Assembly (NCBI GenBank): GCA_046483075.1
Contig: JAWODV010000022.1
Location: forward strand, 1 to 64,000
Direction: 5' to 3'
Length of the DNA stretch: 64,000 nt
Source of the DNA: JASMTM01 sp046483075
GTDB taxonomy: Bacteria > Thermotogota > Thermotogae > Petrotogales > Kosmotogaceae
This document shows positions 51,996 to 61,343 of this stretch, in pieces. The translations under genes and the position numbers were made by a program. The notes beneath the pieces are model-generated. The model made no database searches. It was not told where the DNA came from and was given only the letters and a program-made list of their open reading frames with translations. Numbering within the stretch: the first letter of the stretch is position 1; each line of letters starts with the position of its first letter.

Positions 51996-53066
51996 GTGAA
52001 AAAAATGCTTTTGTTGATATTTTTATTCTTATTTTCAAGTGCATTTTGTTTTAAGGTTGGATTTATCTATATTGGTCCGATAGAAGATTGTGGTTGGTCA
52101 TATGCCCATGAATTAGGAAGGCAATATATAGAAACAATGATTACAGACCTTGAAACTGAATACTACGAAAATATTCCTGGAGGAGAAAAATCTACTGAGA
52201 AGTTGCGTGAGCTAGCCGAAAACGGTTGTGATCTTATATTTGCAACAAGCTATGATTATATGGATTCGGTGCTTGAAGTTGCAGCCGAATACCCGGATGT
52301 AATCTTTATGCATTGTTCCGGTTACAAACGATCAGAAAATGTAGGGACATATTTTGGAAGAATTTATCAGGCGGATTTTCTTGCCGGACTTGTTGCGGGA
52401 AAAATGAGTAAAACAAACTTAGTAGGTTATGTTGCGCCTGTAAAAATCCCGGAGGTAATGAGAGGAGTCGACTCTTTTGCAATAGGTGTCATGAAAGCCA
52501 ATAATGATGCGAAAGTTTTAATAGAATGGATAGGAGACTGGACTGATAAAGAAAAAGAAATAAAAGCAACTGAAAATCTTATTGAACAGGAAGTAGATGT
52601 TATCGCTCATGGTATGGATACAGCAACAGTAAATATGACTGCTGATGAACACGGAGTCTGGTCTATAGGTTATAACCATGATATGTCAAAATATGCTTTT
52701 GTTACCCACCTGACAGCTCCTGTTTGGTATTGGGGAGAGTTATATCTTAATATTGTTGAAAACGTTATTCATAAAACATGGAAGAGCGAAGATTTATGGC
52801 CTGGGATAGAGACCGGGGAAGTAGAATTAGCTCCATTAAACGGCATAGTTACTTCAGATATAAGGAGACTTATTGAAAAATATCGCATTGATATGATTCT
52901 AAACAGGTTTCATGTATTTGAAGGTCCTTTAAATAACCAATCAGGAGAAATTGAAATAGAAAAGGGGATAATTCCTGATGATCAATATCTTTTAACCATA
53001 GATTGGTTGGTTGAAAATATTGTAGACAAGGCAGATATATCTGAAAGAATACCTCATATTCACTAA
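51996..53066 (+). CDS. BMP-family solute-binding protein, orphan
   Basis: The 356-residue exported protein (signal about 1-18) belongs to the PnrA/BMP family: VGFIYIGPIEDCGWSYAHEL, then FGRIYQADFLAGLVAGKM and GMDTATVN. A bulky C-terminal part with NRFHVFEGPLNNQSGEI is typical of the Med-like/purine-binding subgroup. No permease or ATPase is adjacent, so it may use the ABC core at 34091-37563 or one elsewhere. Start ATG 51996 follows GAGGTGAT. It overlaps the convergent metal permease by 4 bp. Confidence 0.88.
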   Translation: MKKMLLLIFLFLFSSAFCFKVGFIYIGPIEDCGWSYAHELGRQYIETMITDLETEYYENIPGGEKSTEKLRELAENGCDLIFATSYDYMDSVLEVAAEYPDVIFMHCSGYKRSENVGTYFGRIYQADFLAGLVAGKMSKTNLVGYVAPVKIPEVMRGVDSFAIGVMKANNDAKVLIEWIGDWTDKEKEIKATENLIEQEVDVIAHGMDTATVNMTADEHGVWSIGYNHDMSKYAFVTHLTAPVWYWGELYLNIVENVIHKTWKSEDLWPGIETGEVELAPLNGIVTSDIRRLIEKYRIDMILNRFHVFEGPLNNQSGEIEIEKGIIPDDQYLLTIDWLVENIVDKADISERIPHIH

Positions 53067-53881
53067 ATATCCTTTCTTTTTAAAGTGACTAAATAAACTG
53101 AAATAAACGCAAGGAAAAGAACCACAACTATTGACGGACCGGGTGATATTTCAAATTCATATGCACCCCATAATCCCAGAATTGATGATAAAAGACTGAA
53201 GGATATTGCCGTAAAGACAATTCCTTTAAAAGTTTTGGCCAATCTTTTTGCAATGACTGCAGGGGTTACCAGAAATGCTGTTACAAGTATTATCCCTGCT
53301 ATTTTTACAGAGGCCACTATGCTTACAGATACACCAACTAGAATAAAGTAGTTGACAAGGGAAACATTTATTCCAGAATGTCTTGCCAGAGTTTCATCAA
53401 AAGAATAATAAAGGATTTCTCTGTGAAACAGCAGAAAGGCAATTCCTGAAATTACTGCGATCACTGCAAGAATCCAGATATCCAGAACTGAAACGAGTAA
53501 AATATTCCCAAAGAGATAACTCATTACATCGGGTGTGTAACCTTCAACAAAGGATAGAAAGATAATACCCAGCGCCATAGATAAAGGCAACAAAATCCCG
53601 ATCATGCTGTTTTCGCTTATATAACCTTTTTTGCTGAAGAGATTGATTATTACCGCAAAGACTACAGCCGTTAATATGGCTATCAGTCTTGTATTAACGC
53701 CAATTAAAAATCCTAAAGCCAGACCACCGAAAGCTGCGTGAGCGACGCCATCGCCAATAAACTCAATTTTTCTAAGAACCACTACAGTTGAAAAGAGTCC
53801 TGTTAAGAAACTGACCAGTAAAGTAGCTATAAATGCAAGATAAAGAAAATCCAGCGCAAAGATATCTGAAAAAAAGCTCAT
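53063..53881 (-). CDS. znuB: Zinc ABC transporter permease
   Basis: The 272-residue permease of the ABC-3 family (ZnuB/MntB-type) has about eight helices with VLRKIEFIGDGVAHAAFGGLALG and the later SVKIAGIILVTAFLVTPA, both family hallmarks. It begins at ATG 53881, overlapping the ATPase stop by 4 bp. As the last gene of the zur operon it most likely imports zinc. Confidence 0.92.
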   Translation of the reverse strand: MSFFSDIFALDFLYLAFIATLLVSFLTGLFSTVVVLRKIEFIGDGVAHAAFGGLALGFLIGVNTRLIAILTAVVFAVIINLFSKKGYISENSMIGILLPLSMALGIIFLSFVEGYTPDVMSYLFGNILLVSVLDIWILAVIAVISGIAFLLFHREILYYSFDETLARHSGINVSLVNYFILVGVSVSIVASVKIAGIILVTAFLVTPAVIAKRLAKTFKGIVFTAISFSLLSSILGLWGAYEFEISPGPSIVVVLFLAFISVYLVTLKRKDI

Positions 53882-54621
53882 AATTCATGCTCCCTTTTTG
53901 CATGCTCTTTTCCTCTAAGAATAAGGTCAAAATCAGGAGAGAATATATTGGTTAAATCTTCAGGGGATACGTTCTCGGATGCTTTATGACAGTGCAGGGT
54001 TTTATTCAAACAGAGAATACTATCACAGGCATCAAATACCATTCCTATATCGTGGCTAACCATAAAGATCGAGACATTTTTTGTTTTCTTCAGGTTGTCT
54101 AGAAGATTGTAGAATGAAGCTTTTCCCATCTCGTCTATTCCGGCTTCAGGTTCATCGAGGATCAGAAGGTCAGGATGTTTTGCTAAAGCTCTTGCAAGCA
54201 TTGCCCTTTGATATTCACCACCGGAAAGTGTGCCAATTCTTCTGTTTTTAAGATGTTTTATACCAACATTGGAAAGAAGTCTTTCAATTTCTTTCCAATC
54301 TTCTTTTTTAAAGTAACGCAAAGGTCCTCTCTTTTCGTACAATCCCATAGCAACAATTTCTTTTACGGTAATAGGGAAAGATCGTTCAAAATCGTTTCTT
54401 TGAGGTAAATAACCGGTCTTTCCATTCACCTTGACAGTTCCTTCAAAATCCTCAAGATCTCCAACAATTGCTTTAACCAGGGTTGTTTTACCCGCGCCGT
54501 TTGGTCCAATAATTCCAATTAGGTTGCCGCGATATATATCGAAGGAAACGTTCTTTAAAATTATATTATTTCCAACGCTATAGGAAAGGTTCTTTACCTC
54601 CAGCAACTTATCGTCACTCAT
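53878..54621 (-). CDS. znuC: Zinc ABC transporter ATPase
   Basis: The 247-residue ATPase has Walker A GPNGAGKTT, signature LSGGEYQR, Walker B LLILDEPEAGID and the D- and H-loops. It contains YLPQRNDFERSFP, the Q-loop form of manganese/zinc ABC ATPases. Start ATG 54621 overlaps the binding-protein stop by 8 bp. Confidence 0.92.
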   Translation of the reverse strand: MSDDKLLEVKNLSYSVGNNIILKNVSFDIYRGNLIGIIGPNGAGKTTLVKAIVGDLEDFEGTVKVNGKTGYLPQRNDFERSFPITVKEIVAMGLYEKRGPLRYFKKEDWKEIERLLSNVGIKHLKNRRIGTLSGGEYQRAMLARALAKHPDLLILDEPEAGIDEMGKASFYNLLDNLKKTKNVSIFMVSHDIGMVFDACDSILCLNKTLHCHKASENVSPEDLTNIFSPDFDLILRGKEHAKREHEL

Positions 54622-55468
54622 TCAGAGCCTCCTTTATTTGCTCAAGATTGTACTTAAAAAGTTCAACAATGCTTTGAATATTAATACCCAGGGGATCAAG
54701 TATACCCATACTAAGGTTTGTAGATTTCACAATTACCTGAACGGGTTCGATATTCTGTTGTTTTTCGCCAAAAATCGCTATGAACTCGCCATTATTAGCT
54801 TTTTCAATGTATGATTTTAACTCTTTTATGGTTGGTTCATCACCATGACCTTCAAATATGGCATATTCTTCTATGTTGAAATCATCAAAGAAGTATTCAA
54901 AACTATGATGAGAAAGCAATACGTTCGTTTCTGAATAATTCTTTAAAATACTGTGAGCGTCATTTCTGATTTTTTCTAGTTCGTCTATCAATTTCTCTGA
55001 CTGATCTTTATAAAAGTTTTTATTTTCTGGATCTGCTTCAATAAGCTTAGTTGTTAATCCAGGGATGATTTGTTCGATCATGTAATCAAGGCTAAGCCAT
55101 AGATGTGGATTTATATGATCGTCTTCTTTTTCATGAACATTATGAGCAAGTTCTTCAATAAAATCAGAAATGTAGAGTACATTAGAATTCTTGTCTTCAA
55201 TATCCTTCAATGTATCCTTTAGGTATAATTCCAGTGAAAGTCCATTAGCCACTATTAGATCAGCTGATCTCAATTTTTTAACATCATTTATGGTGGGAGA
55301 ATAGGTATGAGGGTTTTCACCGGGTTCGATTATTACATCTATGGTTGCTTTGGCATCAACAAGGTCTTTTATAAGCAAGTAATACGGATTTATTGTTGTC
55401 ACAATATTTATTGAAAAAATTGAATAGATCGACAATAAAAATAATATCAACGAAACTTTTAATCGCAT
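54614..55468 (-). CDS. znuA: Zinc ABC transporter binding protein
   Basis: The 284-residue cluster A-I metal-binding protein has a signal or anchor sequence (about 1-20), then TTINPYYLLIKDLV, metal ligands in PGENPHTYSPT (His), a short Asp/His-rich loop (HNVHEKEDDHINPHLW), LLSHHSFEYFFDDF and IFGEKQQN. The His-rich loop fits zinc rather than manganese. ATG 55468 is preferred over GTG 55471, being directly behind GGGGTGAG. It is co-transcribed with zur and znuCB. Confidence 0.92.
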   Translation of the reverse strand: MRLKVSLILFLLSIYSIFSINIVTTINPYYLLIKDLVDAKATIDVIIEPGENPHTYSPTINDVKKLRSADLIVANGLSLELYLKDTLKDIEDKNSNVLYISDFIEELAHNVHEKEDDHINPHLWLSLDYMIEQIIPGLTTKLIEADPENKNFYKDQSEKLIDELEKIRNDAHSILKNYSETNVLLSHHSFEYFFDDFNIEEYAIFEGHGDEPTIKELKSYIEKANNGEFIAIFGEKQQNIEPVQVIVKSTNLSMGILDPLGINIQSIVELFKYNLEQIKEALNE

Positions 55469-55851
55469 CACTTCTCACCCCTTTTCATACACTCTTCGCA
55501 AATACCGATAAAGTAGAAAACATGATCAGTTATATGAAATTTGTGAGTATCCTCAATTTTCTTTTGAACTTCCTTTGCAAAACAAACATCAAAACTTTCC
55601 GTTTTTCCACATGTCTTGCAATAAAGAAAATGATGAGGGTGCTTTTTTGGCGTATAGTAGTAATTTATTTTTGTGTTGAATGTTAAGGACTTGACCATAC
55701 CTTTTCTTTCAAGATAGTTTAGAGCTCTGTAAATTGAAGATAAATCTGGTTTGTTGTCCATTTTATTATGAATTGTATCAGCGTTTATAGGTGTCTCAGA
55801 GACTTCTATCATTTTATGAATTTTCTTTCTCAGGGGAGTAAAACCTTTCAT
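55468..55851 (-). CDS. zur: Fur-family zinc uptake regulator
   Basis: The 127-residue Fur-family protein has a winged helix domain (about 1-75; ISETPINADTIHNKM..SSIYRALNYLERKGMV) and a dimer domain with HHFLYCKTCGK and ICEECMKRGEK (two CxxC pairs for a structural zinc). In front of znuACB it should repress zinc uptake when zinc is plentiful. Start ATG 55851 follows GAGGTG. Family members that sense iron or peroxide exist, but the operon context favours zinc. Confidence 0.9.
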   Translation of the reverse strand: MKGFTPLRKKIHKMIEVSETPINADTIHNKMDNKPDLSSIYRALNYLERKGMVKSLTFNTKINYYYTPKKHPHHFLYCKTCGKTESFDVCFAKEVQKKIEDTHKFHITDHVFYFIGICEECMKRGEK

Positions 55852-55862
55852 TCAGAACACCT

Positions 55863-55922
55863 CGCAAATTATTTGCGCAAATCATTTGCATATATTTTAC
55901 ATTAATAGTCATAATTAGTCAA
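55863..55922 (-). promoter_or_regulatory. zur operon promoter with two abutting Zur boxes
   Basis: On the minus strand TTGACT (55922-55917) and TAAAAT (55899-55894) are spaced 17 bp. Immediately downstream are two perfect 6-1-6 palindromes, GCAAATCATTTGC (55877-55889) and CGCAAATTATTTGCG (55863-55877), sharing base 55877. They cover the transcription start, so the regulator should block its own operon. Confidence 0.88.
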
Positions 55923-55944
55923 TGCTGTGAATTATAGAATTTTA

Positions 55945-56475
55945 TTATTGTATCCTTTTTATTCCGGGATCAGTAAATATGTCGTACTCATCTCTGCTTG
56001 TTGTGGAGAATTCAGATACCACAGCTCCCTCATTACCTGCTTGAAACCAGTGGAGAGTTTCTGGTTTTAATGTATATTGATCGCCGGGATTAAGAATTAT
56101 TTCGTGAAATACTGTGAAATATTTTCTGAATTCTTTGGGGATAGATGCCTTCGGTCTTTTACAAACTTTTCCGGGGATATAAAGATAAACAGTTCCCCAG
56201 CGGCAACGAAAGGTTTCTTCTTTTCCCATTTCGTTATTAATTGGAGGATGTTTGTGTTCGGGGCATATTTGACCGGGAAAAAGAATGAGTTCTTTGGCGC
56301 ATACTCTTTTTGTATTGATATACACTACAAGTTGTAACCCAATTTTTTCGTGATAACCAAGTCCAAAATCTGTTACTTCCATGTTCATAAATTCTTTTTC
56401 ATTAATAACAATACATGATTTGTTTAAGTACTCACTGGCTCTTTTTTTGACTCTGTTTTTAATATGGTTATCCAT
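55945..56475 (-). CDS. D-lyxose isomerase (cupin fold)
   Basis: The 176-residue cupin enzyme resembles D-lyxose ketol-isomerases: LFPGQICPEHKHP and GKEETFRCRWGTVYLY supply metal ligands (His, His, Glu), and ETLHWFQAG the last His. It converts D-lyxose to D-xylulose (also D-mannose to D-fructose in some). ATG 56475 is chosen over an upstream frame start at 56526, because GAGGAGAG precedes it. It is divergent from the sugar kinase cluster, which includes a xylulokinase, so the pathway D-lyxose to D-xylulose to D-xylulose 5-phosphate is complete. Confidence 0.85.
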   Translation of the reverse strand: MDNHIKNRVKKRASEYLNKSCIVINEKEFMNMEVTDFGLGYHEKIGLQLVVYINTKRVCAKELILFPGQICPEHKHPPINNEMGKEETFRCRWGTVYLYIPGKVCKRPKASIPKEFRKYFTVFHEIILNPGDQYTLKPETLHWFQAGNEGAVVSEFSTTSRDEYDIFTDPGIKRIQ

Positions 56476-56509
56476 TGAATCTCTCCTCAAAATTAAAATA
56501 TATGATGTA

Positions 56510-56530
56510 TATAATAGTTGTATCATACAA
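56510..56530. promoter_or_regulatory. Palindromic operator candidate between divergent lyxose genes
   Basis: TTGTATCATACAA at 56518-56530 is a perfect 6-1-6 palindrome. A TATAAT box lies at 56510-56515 on the plus strand. The site sits midway in the 82-bp gap between the lyxose isomerase and PfkB starts, where one regulator could control both. Confidence 0.6.
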
Positions 56531-56557
56531 TTATCTTGAATATTAGGAGTGATTCCT

Positions 56558-57340
56558 GTGAATGAAAAAATTGTCGTATTTGGCGGGACCTTTCTTGACG
56601 TATTTATATATGGCGATGACCCTCATGATGCGAGAATAATTGAGTCTCCTGGAGGTTCAGGTTTAAATATTGCTTTTGGATTATTCAGACTTGGTTTTGA
56701 TGTTGAGTTCATCTCAAATATTGGTAATGACTGGAAAGGAAAGGAAATTCTTTCACGTTTGAGAAACTATAAATTTAATATTCATGGGATGAACGTTTTA
56801 AAGGAAAGAACGGGATATCATATTTCAAAAGAGGACAAACCGATTGCAGTTGATCGTGGTGTTAATAAACTGCCTTTGAGGATAAAAGAAGATTCTGTCG
56901 AAAGAGCAGATATTGTTATTATCAACACAGAGATAGCTTTGCATTCCTTCAAGGAAATATGCAGCAGTTTTACTGGAAAATTATTCATTGATATGGGACC
57001 TTTATTCAATATTAGAAGGGCGGACATCAATATCAACAAAAATGCTGATGCAATTTTTATTGGCAATCATGATCTAGGAGAGATTGAAGAATTTGATATT
57101 ATCAAAAAAGGAAGTGGTGGAGCTTCCTGGAACGAAATTCAGATTGAAGGTGATAGAAAGGAATATCCTTACAGAGTAGGGGCTGGAGATGTTTTTGATG
57201 TTGTACTTATTACATCGCTTCTTATGGGAAAGACAGAAAGAGAAAGCCTTGAATATGCTGTAATGATTTCACAGGATATGACGAAAGAAATTAAGGGCGC
57301 TTTCAATAAAGTTCTTAATTTGCACAAGAAAAGCTTTTAG
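56558..57340 (+). CDS. PfkB-family carbohydrate kinase, short
   Basis: The 260-residue kinase has VVFGGTFLDVFI at the start, PGGSGLNIAFGL (family signature 1) and YRVGAGDVFDVV (catalytic Asp in GAGD). It is shorter than most PfkB kinases (about 300-320), mainly by trimmed middle strands. GTG 56558 follows AGGAG at 56545-56549 (the in-frame GTG at 56549 overlaps that site). It begins a run of three kinases with xylulokinase and a second PfkB kinase. The substrate is unknown. Confidence 0.82.
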   Translation: MNEKIVVFGGTFLDVFIYGDDPHDARIIESPGGSGLNIAFGLFRLGFDVEFISNIGNDWKGKEILSRLRNYKFNIHGMNVLKERTGYHISKEDKPIAVDRGVNKLPLRIKEDSVERADIVIINTEIALHSFKEICSSFTGKLFIDMGPLFNIRRADININKNADAIFIGNHDLGEIEEFDIIKKGSGGASWNEIQIEGDRKEYPYRVGAGDVFDVVLITSLLMGKTERESLEYAVMISQDMTKEIKGAFNKVLNLHKKSF

Positions 57341-57380
57341 AATAGTGTAGATAAAACAATCATAATTATGGGAGGTTAAT

Positions 57381-58856
57381 ATGAAAAAATATCTTGGAAT
57401 AGATATAGGAACCACGGGAATAAAGGCACTGGTTGTAAGTGAAGAAGGGACTGTTCTGGATATGTTTAACCAGAGTTTAAAAATGAATTCTCCAAAACCG
57501 GCCTGGGCCGAGCAAAATCCGGAAGAGTGGTTTCAAGGAACCTTGAAATTGCTCAAGAAAATATCTTCAAAACATGACATTGAAGCGTTAAGCTTTTCAG
57601 GACAGATGCACAGTTTGGTTCCCCTTGATAAAAATGACAAACTCATAAGACCGGCTATTCTCTGGTGTGATCAAAGAACGACTACCCAGTGCAGAGAAGC
57701 AACAGAGATCCTTGGTGGTGAAAAGAAAGTTATTGAAAGAATAGGGAACCCGATACTTGAAGGATTTACCCTTCCCAAAATTCTCTGGCTTAAGAAAAAC
57801 GAGCCATCGAATTTTGATAAAATGAACAGTTTTTTACTTCCGAAGGATTATGTGATTTTCAGATTAACAGGAGAAAAGGGAATTGAATGGTCAGATGCTT
57901 CTGGAACGGCTGCCTATAATGTTGAATCCCGTGAGTGGGATAGAGAACTTATAGGACAGCTCGATCTTTCGGAAACGCTTTTCCCTAAAATTCTTCCCAG
58001 TGACTCTGTTAGAGGCTATCTAAGAGAGTCTGTTCTGAAGGAACTGGGATGGAAAAAAATTCCGGTTATTTCCGGAGGAGCTGATAATGCTTCAGCTGCC
58101 TTAGGAATCGGAGTGGCCAGATCCGGTGATACTATGGTGAGTATAGGAACTTCTGGAACTGTACTTACCGTAACTGATTCCAAACAACCTGACAATACTG
58201 GGAAAATTCATTATTTCAACCACGTGCTTCCAGAAAAGTCATATTTCATGGGCGTTATGCTTTCTGCTGCGCATTCAGCAAACTGGTTTAAAGATGAATT
58301 CTTTGAGCGTAAAACATGGAAAGAGATAGAAAAGATGATTTCTAAAAGTGTTCCAGGAGCAAGGGGACTTATATTCCTGCCCTACCTAAACGGTGAAAGA
58401 ACCCCGCATAGAAATCCTAATGCGCGAGGTGTTCTTTTCGGACTTTCTTCTGTAAATGACAAAGGAGATGTTATGCGAGCTGTAATTGAAGGAATTACCT
58501 TTGGATTAAAGGATTCCTTTGAGTTGATAAAAGAAAAAACGAAAATTGGTCGGGTGAGAATTGTAGGAGGAGGAGCAAAAAATCCGGTATGGTGCAAGAT
58601 TGTAGCTTCAATATTTGATTGTCCAATTGAGGTTCCCGAAATAGATGAAGGTGGTGCCTATGGTGCATCCATGCTCGCAGCGATAGGTGTTGGAATGGAT
58701 TTAGAAGATGTTCTTTCCTGGATAAAAGCAGATAGAGTTGTTGAACCTGATATGAAAGCGACAAAGATTTACAAAAAGATTTACCCTGAATTTAATAAAT
58801 TGTATAGTGACCTTCGTCAAAGATTTGATAGTGTTATAGATACGTTTAATTATTGA
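57381..58856 (+). CDS. xylB: Xylulokinase
   Basis: The 491-residue FGGY kinase phosphorylates D-xylulose to D-xylulose 5-phosphate. Features: YLGIDIGTTGIKALVVSEEG, LSFSGQMHSLVPLD (MHS motif characteristic of xylulokinase), AILWCDQRT, ISGGADNASAALGIG, the FGGY-signature region GARGLIFLPYLNGERTPHR and RIVGGGAKNPVW. Start ATG 57381 follows GGGAGG. It sits 40 bp after the first PfkB gene and 87 bp before the second. With the D-lyxose isomerase it completes a D-lyxose/D-xylulose route into the pentose phosphate pathway. Confidence 0.93.
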   Translation: MKKYLGIDIGTTGIKALVVSEEGTVLDMFNQSLKMNSPKPAWAEQNPEEWFQGTLKLLKKISSKHDIEALSFSGQMHSLVPLDKNDKLIRPAILWCDQRTTTQCREATEILGGEKKVIERIGNPILEGFTLPKILWLKKNEPSNFDKMNSFLLPKDYVIFRLTGEKGIEWSDASGTAAYNVESREWDRELIGQLDLSETLFPKILPSDSVRGYLRESVLKELGWKKIPVISGGADNASAALGIGVARSGDTMVSIGTSGTVLTVTDSKQPDNTGKIHYFNHVLPEKSYFMGVMLSAAHSANWFKDEFFERKTWKEIEKMISKSVPGARGLIFLPYLNGERTPHRNPNARGVLFGLSSVNDKGDVMRAVIEGITFGLKDSFELIKEKTKIGRVRIVGGGAKNPVWCKIVASIFDCPIEVPEIDEGGAYGASMLAAIGVGMDLEDVLSWIKADRVVEPDMKATKIYKKIYPEFNKLYSDLRQRFDSVIDTFNY

Positions 58857-58943
58857 AATCATATTCTTTAAATGTACAGAGTGTTCATTTTGTTTCGACA
58901 TCACTGTTAGTTCTTAAGAAATGTTTTTCAATGAGGTGATTCG

Positions 58944-59909
58944 ATGAAAAAGATACTGTGTTTTGGAGATATTTTGATCGATTTTATTTCAAAGGATAGA
59001 GGAAAATCAGTAGCAAAAACAAATTTATTTGAAAAAAGGGCCGGAGGGTCGATATTCAACGTTGCTGTTGGGCTTTCAAGATTGGATAACAATGTTACAT
59101 TTTTAGCAAAAGTGGGTGACGATGAATTTGGTAAATATCTAAAGAATGTTTTGGAAGAAGAAAATATTGATGATTCATGGACTCTTCAAATACCTGGTCT
59201 CAGTACAACCCTCGCTTTTGCTTCAGTCGATTCTGAAGGGAAGCCTTCCTTCGACTTTCATAAAGACAAAAGGGAAATTGCTCAGGTTTATATTGAGGAT
59301 GCTTCACAGATTCCCTGTGAAGAATTTGATTTGTTCCATTTTGGTTCACAAACTATGTTGGAAAAAAAGACATCTGAAACAATGGAATATTTATCAAAGA
59401 AAATGAAAGAAAAGAATGTTTTTGTTACTTTCGATCCCAATGTGAGACCTTCATTAATAGAAAACAAAGAATTATTCGTTGATCTTGTTGTAAGTCTAAT
59501 AAAAAATGTAGATCTCTTGAAATTGAGTGATGACGATCTTCAATATCTTGCTGGAACAAGGAATTTTACAAGTGCAAAAAGCACTCTTGAGATTGATTAT
59601 GATACTATTGTTGTCTTAACAATGGGATCAAAGGGGGCAAAACTGTTTTATAGAGGTATGGAACTATTTGAACAAGGTTACAGCGTTGATGTGGCAGAAA
59701 CTACTGGTTGTGGAGATTCTTTCATGTCAGCTTTGATCTCGGGATTACTTGAATATGATGAGCTGAGATCTCTGGACGATGAATCACTTAGTAGGATTTT
59801 GAGAAGAGCCAACGCCTCTGCAGCAATGGTTGCAACGCGTATTGGTGCTGCGGAATCAATGCCATACAAAGAAGAACTTGAGAAATTTATTAAAAACATT
59901 AGCTTATAA
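58944..59909 (+). CDS. PfkB-family sugar kinase (fructokinase-like)
   Basis: The 321-residue kinase has LCFGDILIDFIS, RAGGSIFNVAVGLSRL (signature 1), VTFDPNVRPSL and TTGCGDSFMSALISG. The usual GAGD of signature 2 is GCGD, an Ala-to-Cys change next to the catalytic Asp that should be tolerated. The overall pattern matches fructokinases or 2-keto-3-deoxygluconate kinases. Start ATG 58944 follows GAGGTGAT. It belongs to the sugar kinase cluster. Confidence 0.87.
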   Translation: MKKILCFGDILIDFISKDRGKSVAKTNLFEKRAGGSIFNVAVGLSRLDNNVTFLAKVGDDEFGKYLKNVLEEENIDDSWTLQIPGLSTTLAFASVDSEGKPSFDFHKDKREIAQVYIEDASQIPCEEFDLFHFGSQTMLEKKTSETMEYLSKKMKEKNVFVTFDPNVRPSLIENKELFVDLVVSLIKNVDLLKLSDDDLQYLAGTRNFTSAKSTLEIDYDTIVVLTMGSKGAKLFYRGMELFEQGYSVDVAETTGCGDSFMSALISGLLEYDELRSLDDESLSRILRRANASAAMVATRIGAAESMPYKEELEKFIKNISL

Positions 59910-59945
59910 ATAGTTTATTTAAAATTTTAGATTTGAGGTGAAATT

Positions 59946-61340
59946 GTGTTGTTTTCTTTGCCCACTGAAAATACGATCAACTATCTTTCAAACAATGTTG
60001 AAAAAAGCTATAACAAAATCTTAAACGATTTGGTAAATAAAAAAGGAGAACAAAACATAAAATGGCTCATAGATATTATTAACCGACTTAAATCACCTGA
60101 AGATGTCGAAGAGCTTCTTAAACTCCAGAAAAACAAAATTGAAATGGGTGGGGGCTTCTTTGGAATTATCTCTGAACCTATAAAAGATGAAAATGAAATC
60201 CCTGTGCCGAATTCTTTAGAGTCCTTTATTGATTTGATATTTTACTTGAGCAACATTAGAGAATCTCAATTAAATGAAGTTGAAAACACAGGATATCCAC
60301 TATATTTTAATAATGAGACATATAAGCAGAGAAATGAAACTTCAACCGGAAGAGTAAAAGTAACTCTTGATTTATCTGCCATAAAACAGTTAATAGATTA
60401 TTTTTCCTGTGATAAACCAGTAATTGAAGAAGCTGAGAGAATTGCAAACTCAGAGATTTTCACTGAAATGATAAAGCACAGGAATTCGCTGGGGTATCTA
60501 CCAGGACCAGAAATGAAAACAGAATACCTGTCATATTTTATATATTTGGGAGCAAAAAAAGACCCAGTTAGTATTATATGGAAATGGTTGAATCCCTGGA
60601 ACTGTTTTAATTTTGCAGATATTTTTATGAATTTTGAGAAATTTCAGAAACTTATAAAAGATTTAGAAAACAACAAAAGCAACTTTGAAGCTCTCATATC
60701 ATCTAAACTGGAACCTTATGTGCCTGACGGTTTTGTTTTCAAAGAACGTTTTGTGTTCGCTGTAGAATGGGCAATAAGAGGCTGGGCAACCTCGAAATTT
60801 GGCGGGATAAACATTGAACACGTTAAAGACAACTATGAGTTTTTGGTAGATACTATCGTCCACGAAACCTATCATAGAATTCAGGCTATGCTCTATCCTG
60901 GTAATACAGAGAAAGACTTCAATATGCTTGATAAATCATTTGATAATGAGAAGCTGGACGCTGTTTATAAAGCTATGACATATGTTTTCCTTGAGGGAAC
61001 AGCAACATATGTCCAATATGGGTCAGCTTTTTCAATTGAAAGTGAAAAAATTAACGAAGCAGTGAATTTATTTCAACGAATAATCGAGTTTGAAAATGAA
61101 GAAATAGAAAAGAATAAATTAGAAGAAATACTTAATATCGGTTTGAAATCAAATGGCCCTTTTTATACATTAGGACAGTATATGGCTAAAATAATAGATG
61201 AAACGTATGGAAATGAGAAACTGGCTGCCTGTCTGAAAAAAGGCAGCCCTAAGTTTTTCGATCTATTTATTAGACTAGATAATAAGAATATTTTTCCTAA
61301 AGATTTAAAGGATACCTTTAAAAAAATCACTTTGCCCTAA
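59946..61340 (+). CDS. Cytoplasmic HExxH protein, putative zinc protease
   Basis: The 464-residue protein has no signal peptide. HETYH in DTIVHETYHRIQAM (about residue 305) is a zinc-binding HExxH, and FLEGTATYVQYG about 45 residues later offers the third ligand (Glu), as in gluzincin-type peptidases. The rest is helical and unfamiliar; a DUF5700-like identity is possible but not certain. GTG 59946 follows GAGGTG (59935-59940). The gene is convergent, 3 bp apart, with an exported caspase-like protein. Confidence 0.75.
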   Translation: MLFSLPTENTINYLSNNVEKSYNKILNDLVNKKGEQNIKWLIDIINRLKSPEDVEELLKLQKNKIEMGGGFFGIISEPIKDENEIPVPNSLESFIDLIFYLSNIRESQLNEVENTGYPLYFNNETYKQRNETSTGRVKVTLDLSAIKQLIDYFSCDKPVIEEAERIANSEIFTEMIKHRNSLGYLPGPEMKTEYLSYFIYLGAKKDPVSIIWKWLNPWNCFNFADIFMNFEKFQKLIKDLENNKSNFEALISSKLEPYVPDGFVFKERFVFAVEWAIRGWATSKFGGINIEHVKDNYEFLVDTIVHETYHRIQAMLYPGNTEKDFNMLDKSFDNEKLDAVYKAMTYVFLEGTATYVQYGSAFSIESEKINEAVNLFQRIIEFENEEIEKNKLEEILNIGLKSNGPFYTLGQYMAKIIDETYGNEKLAACLKKGSPKFFDLFIRLDNKNIFPKDLKDTFKKITLP

Positions 61341-61343
61341 GTA

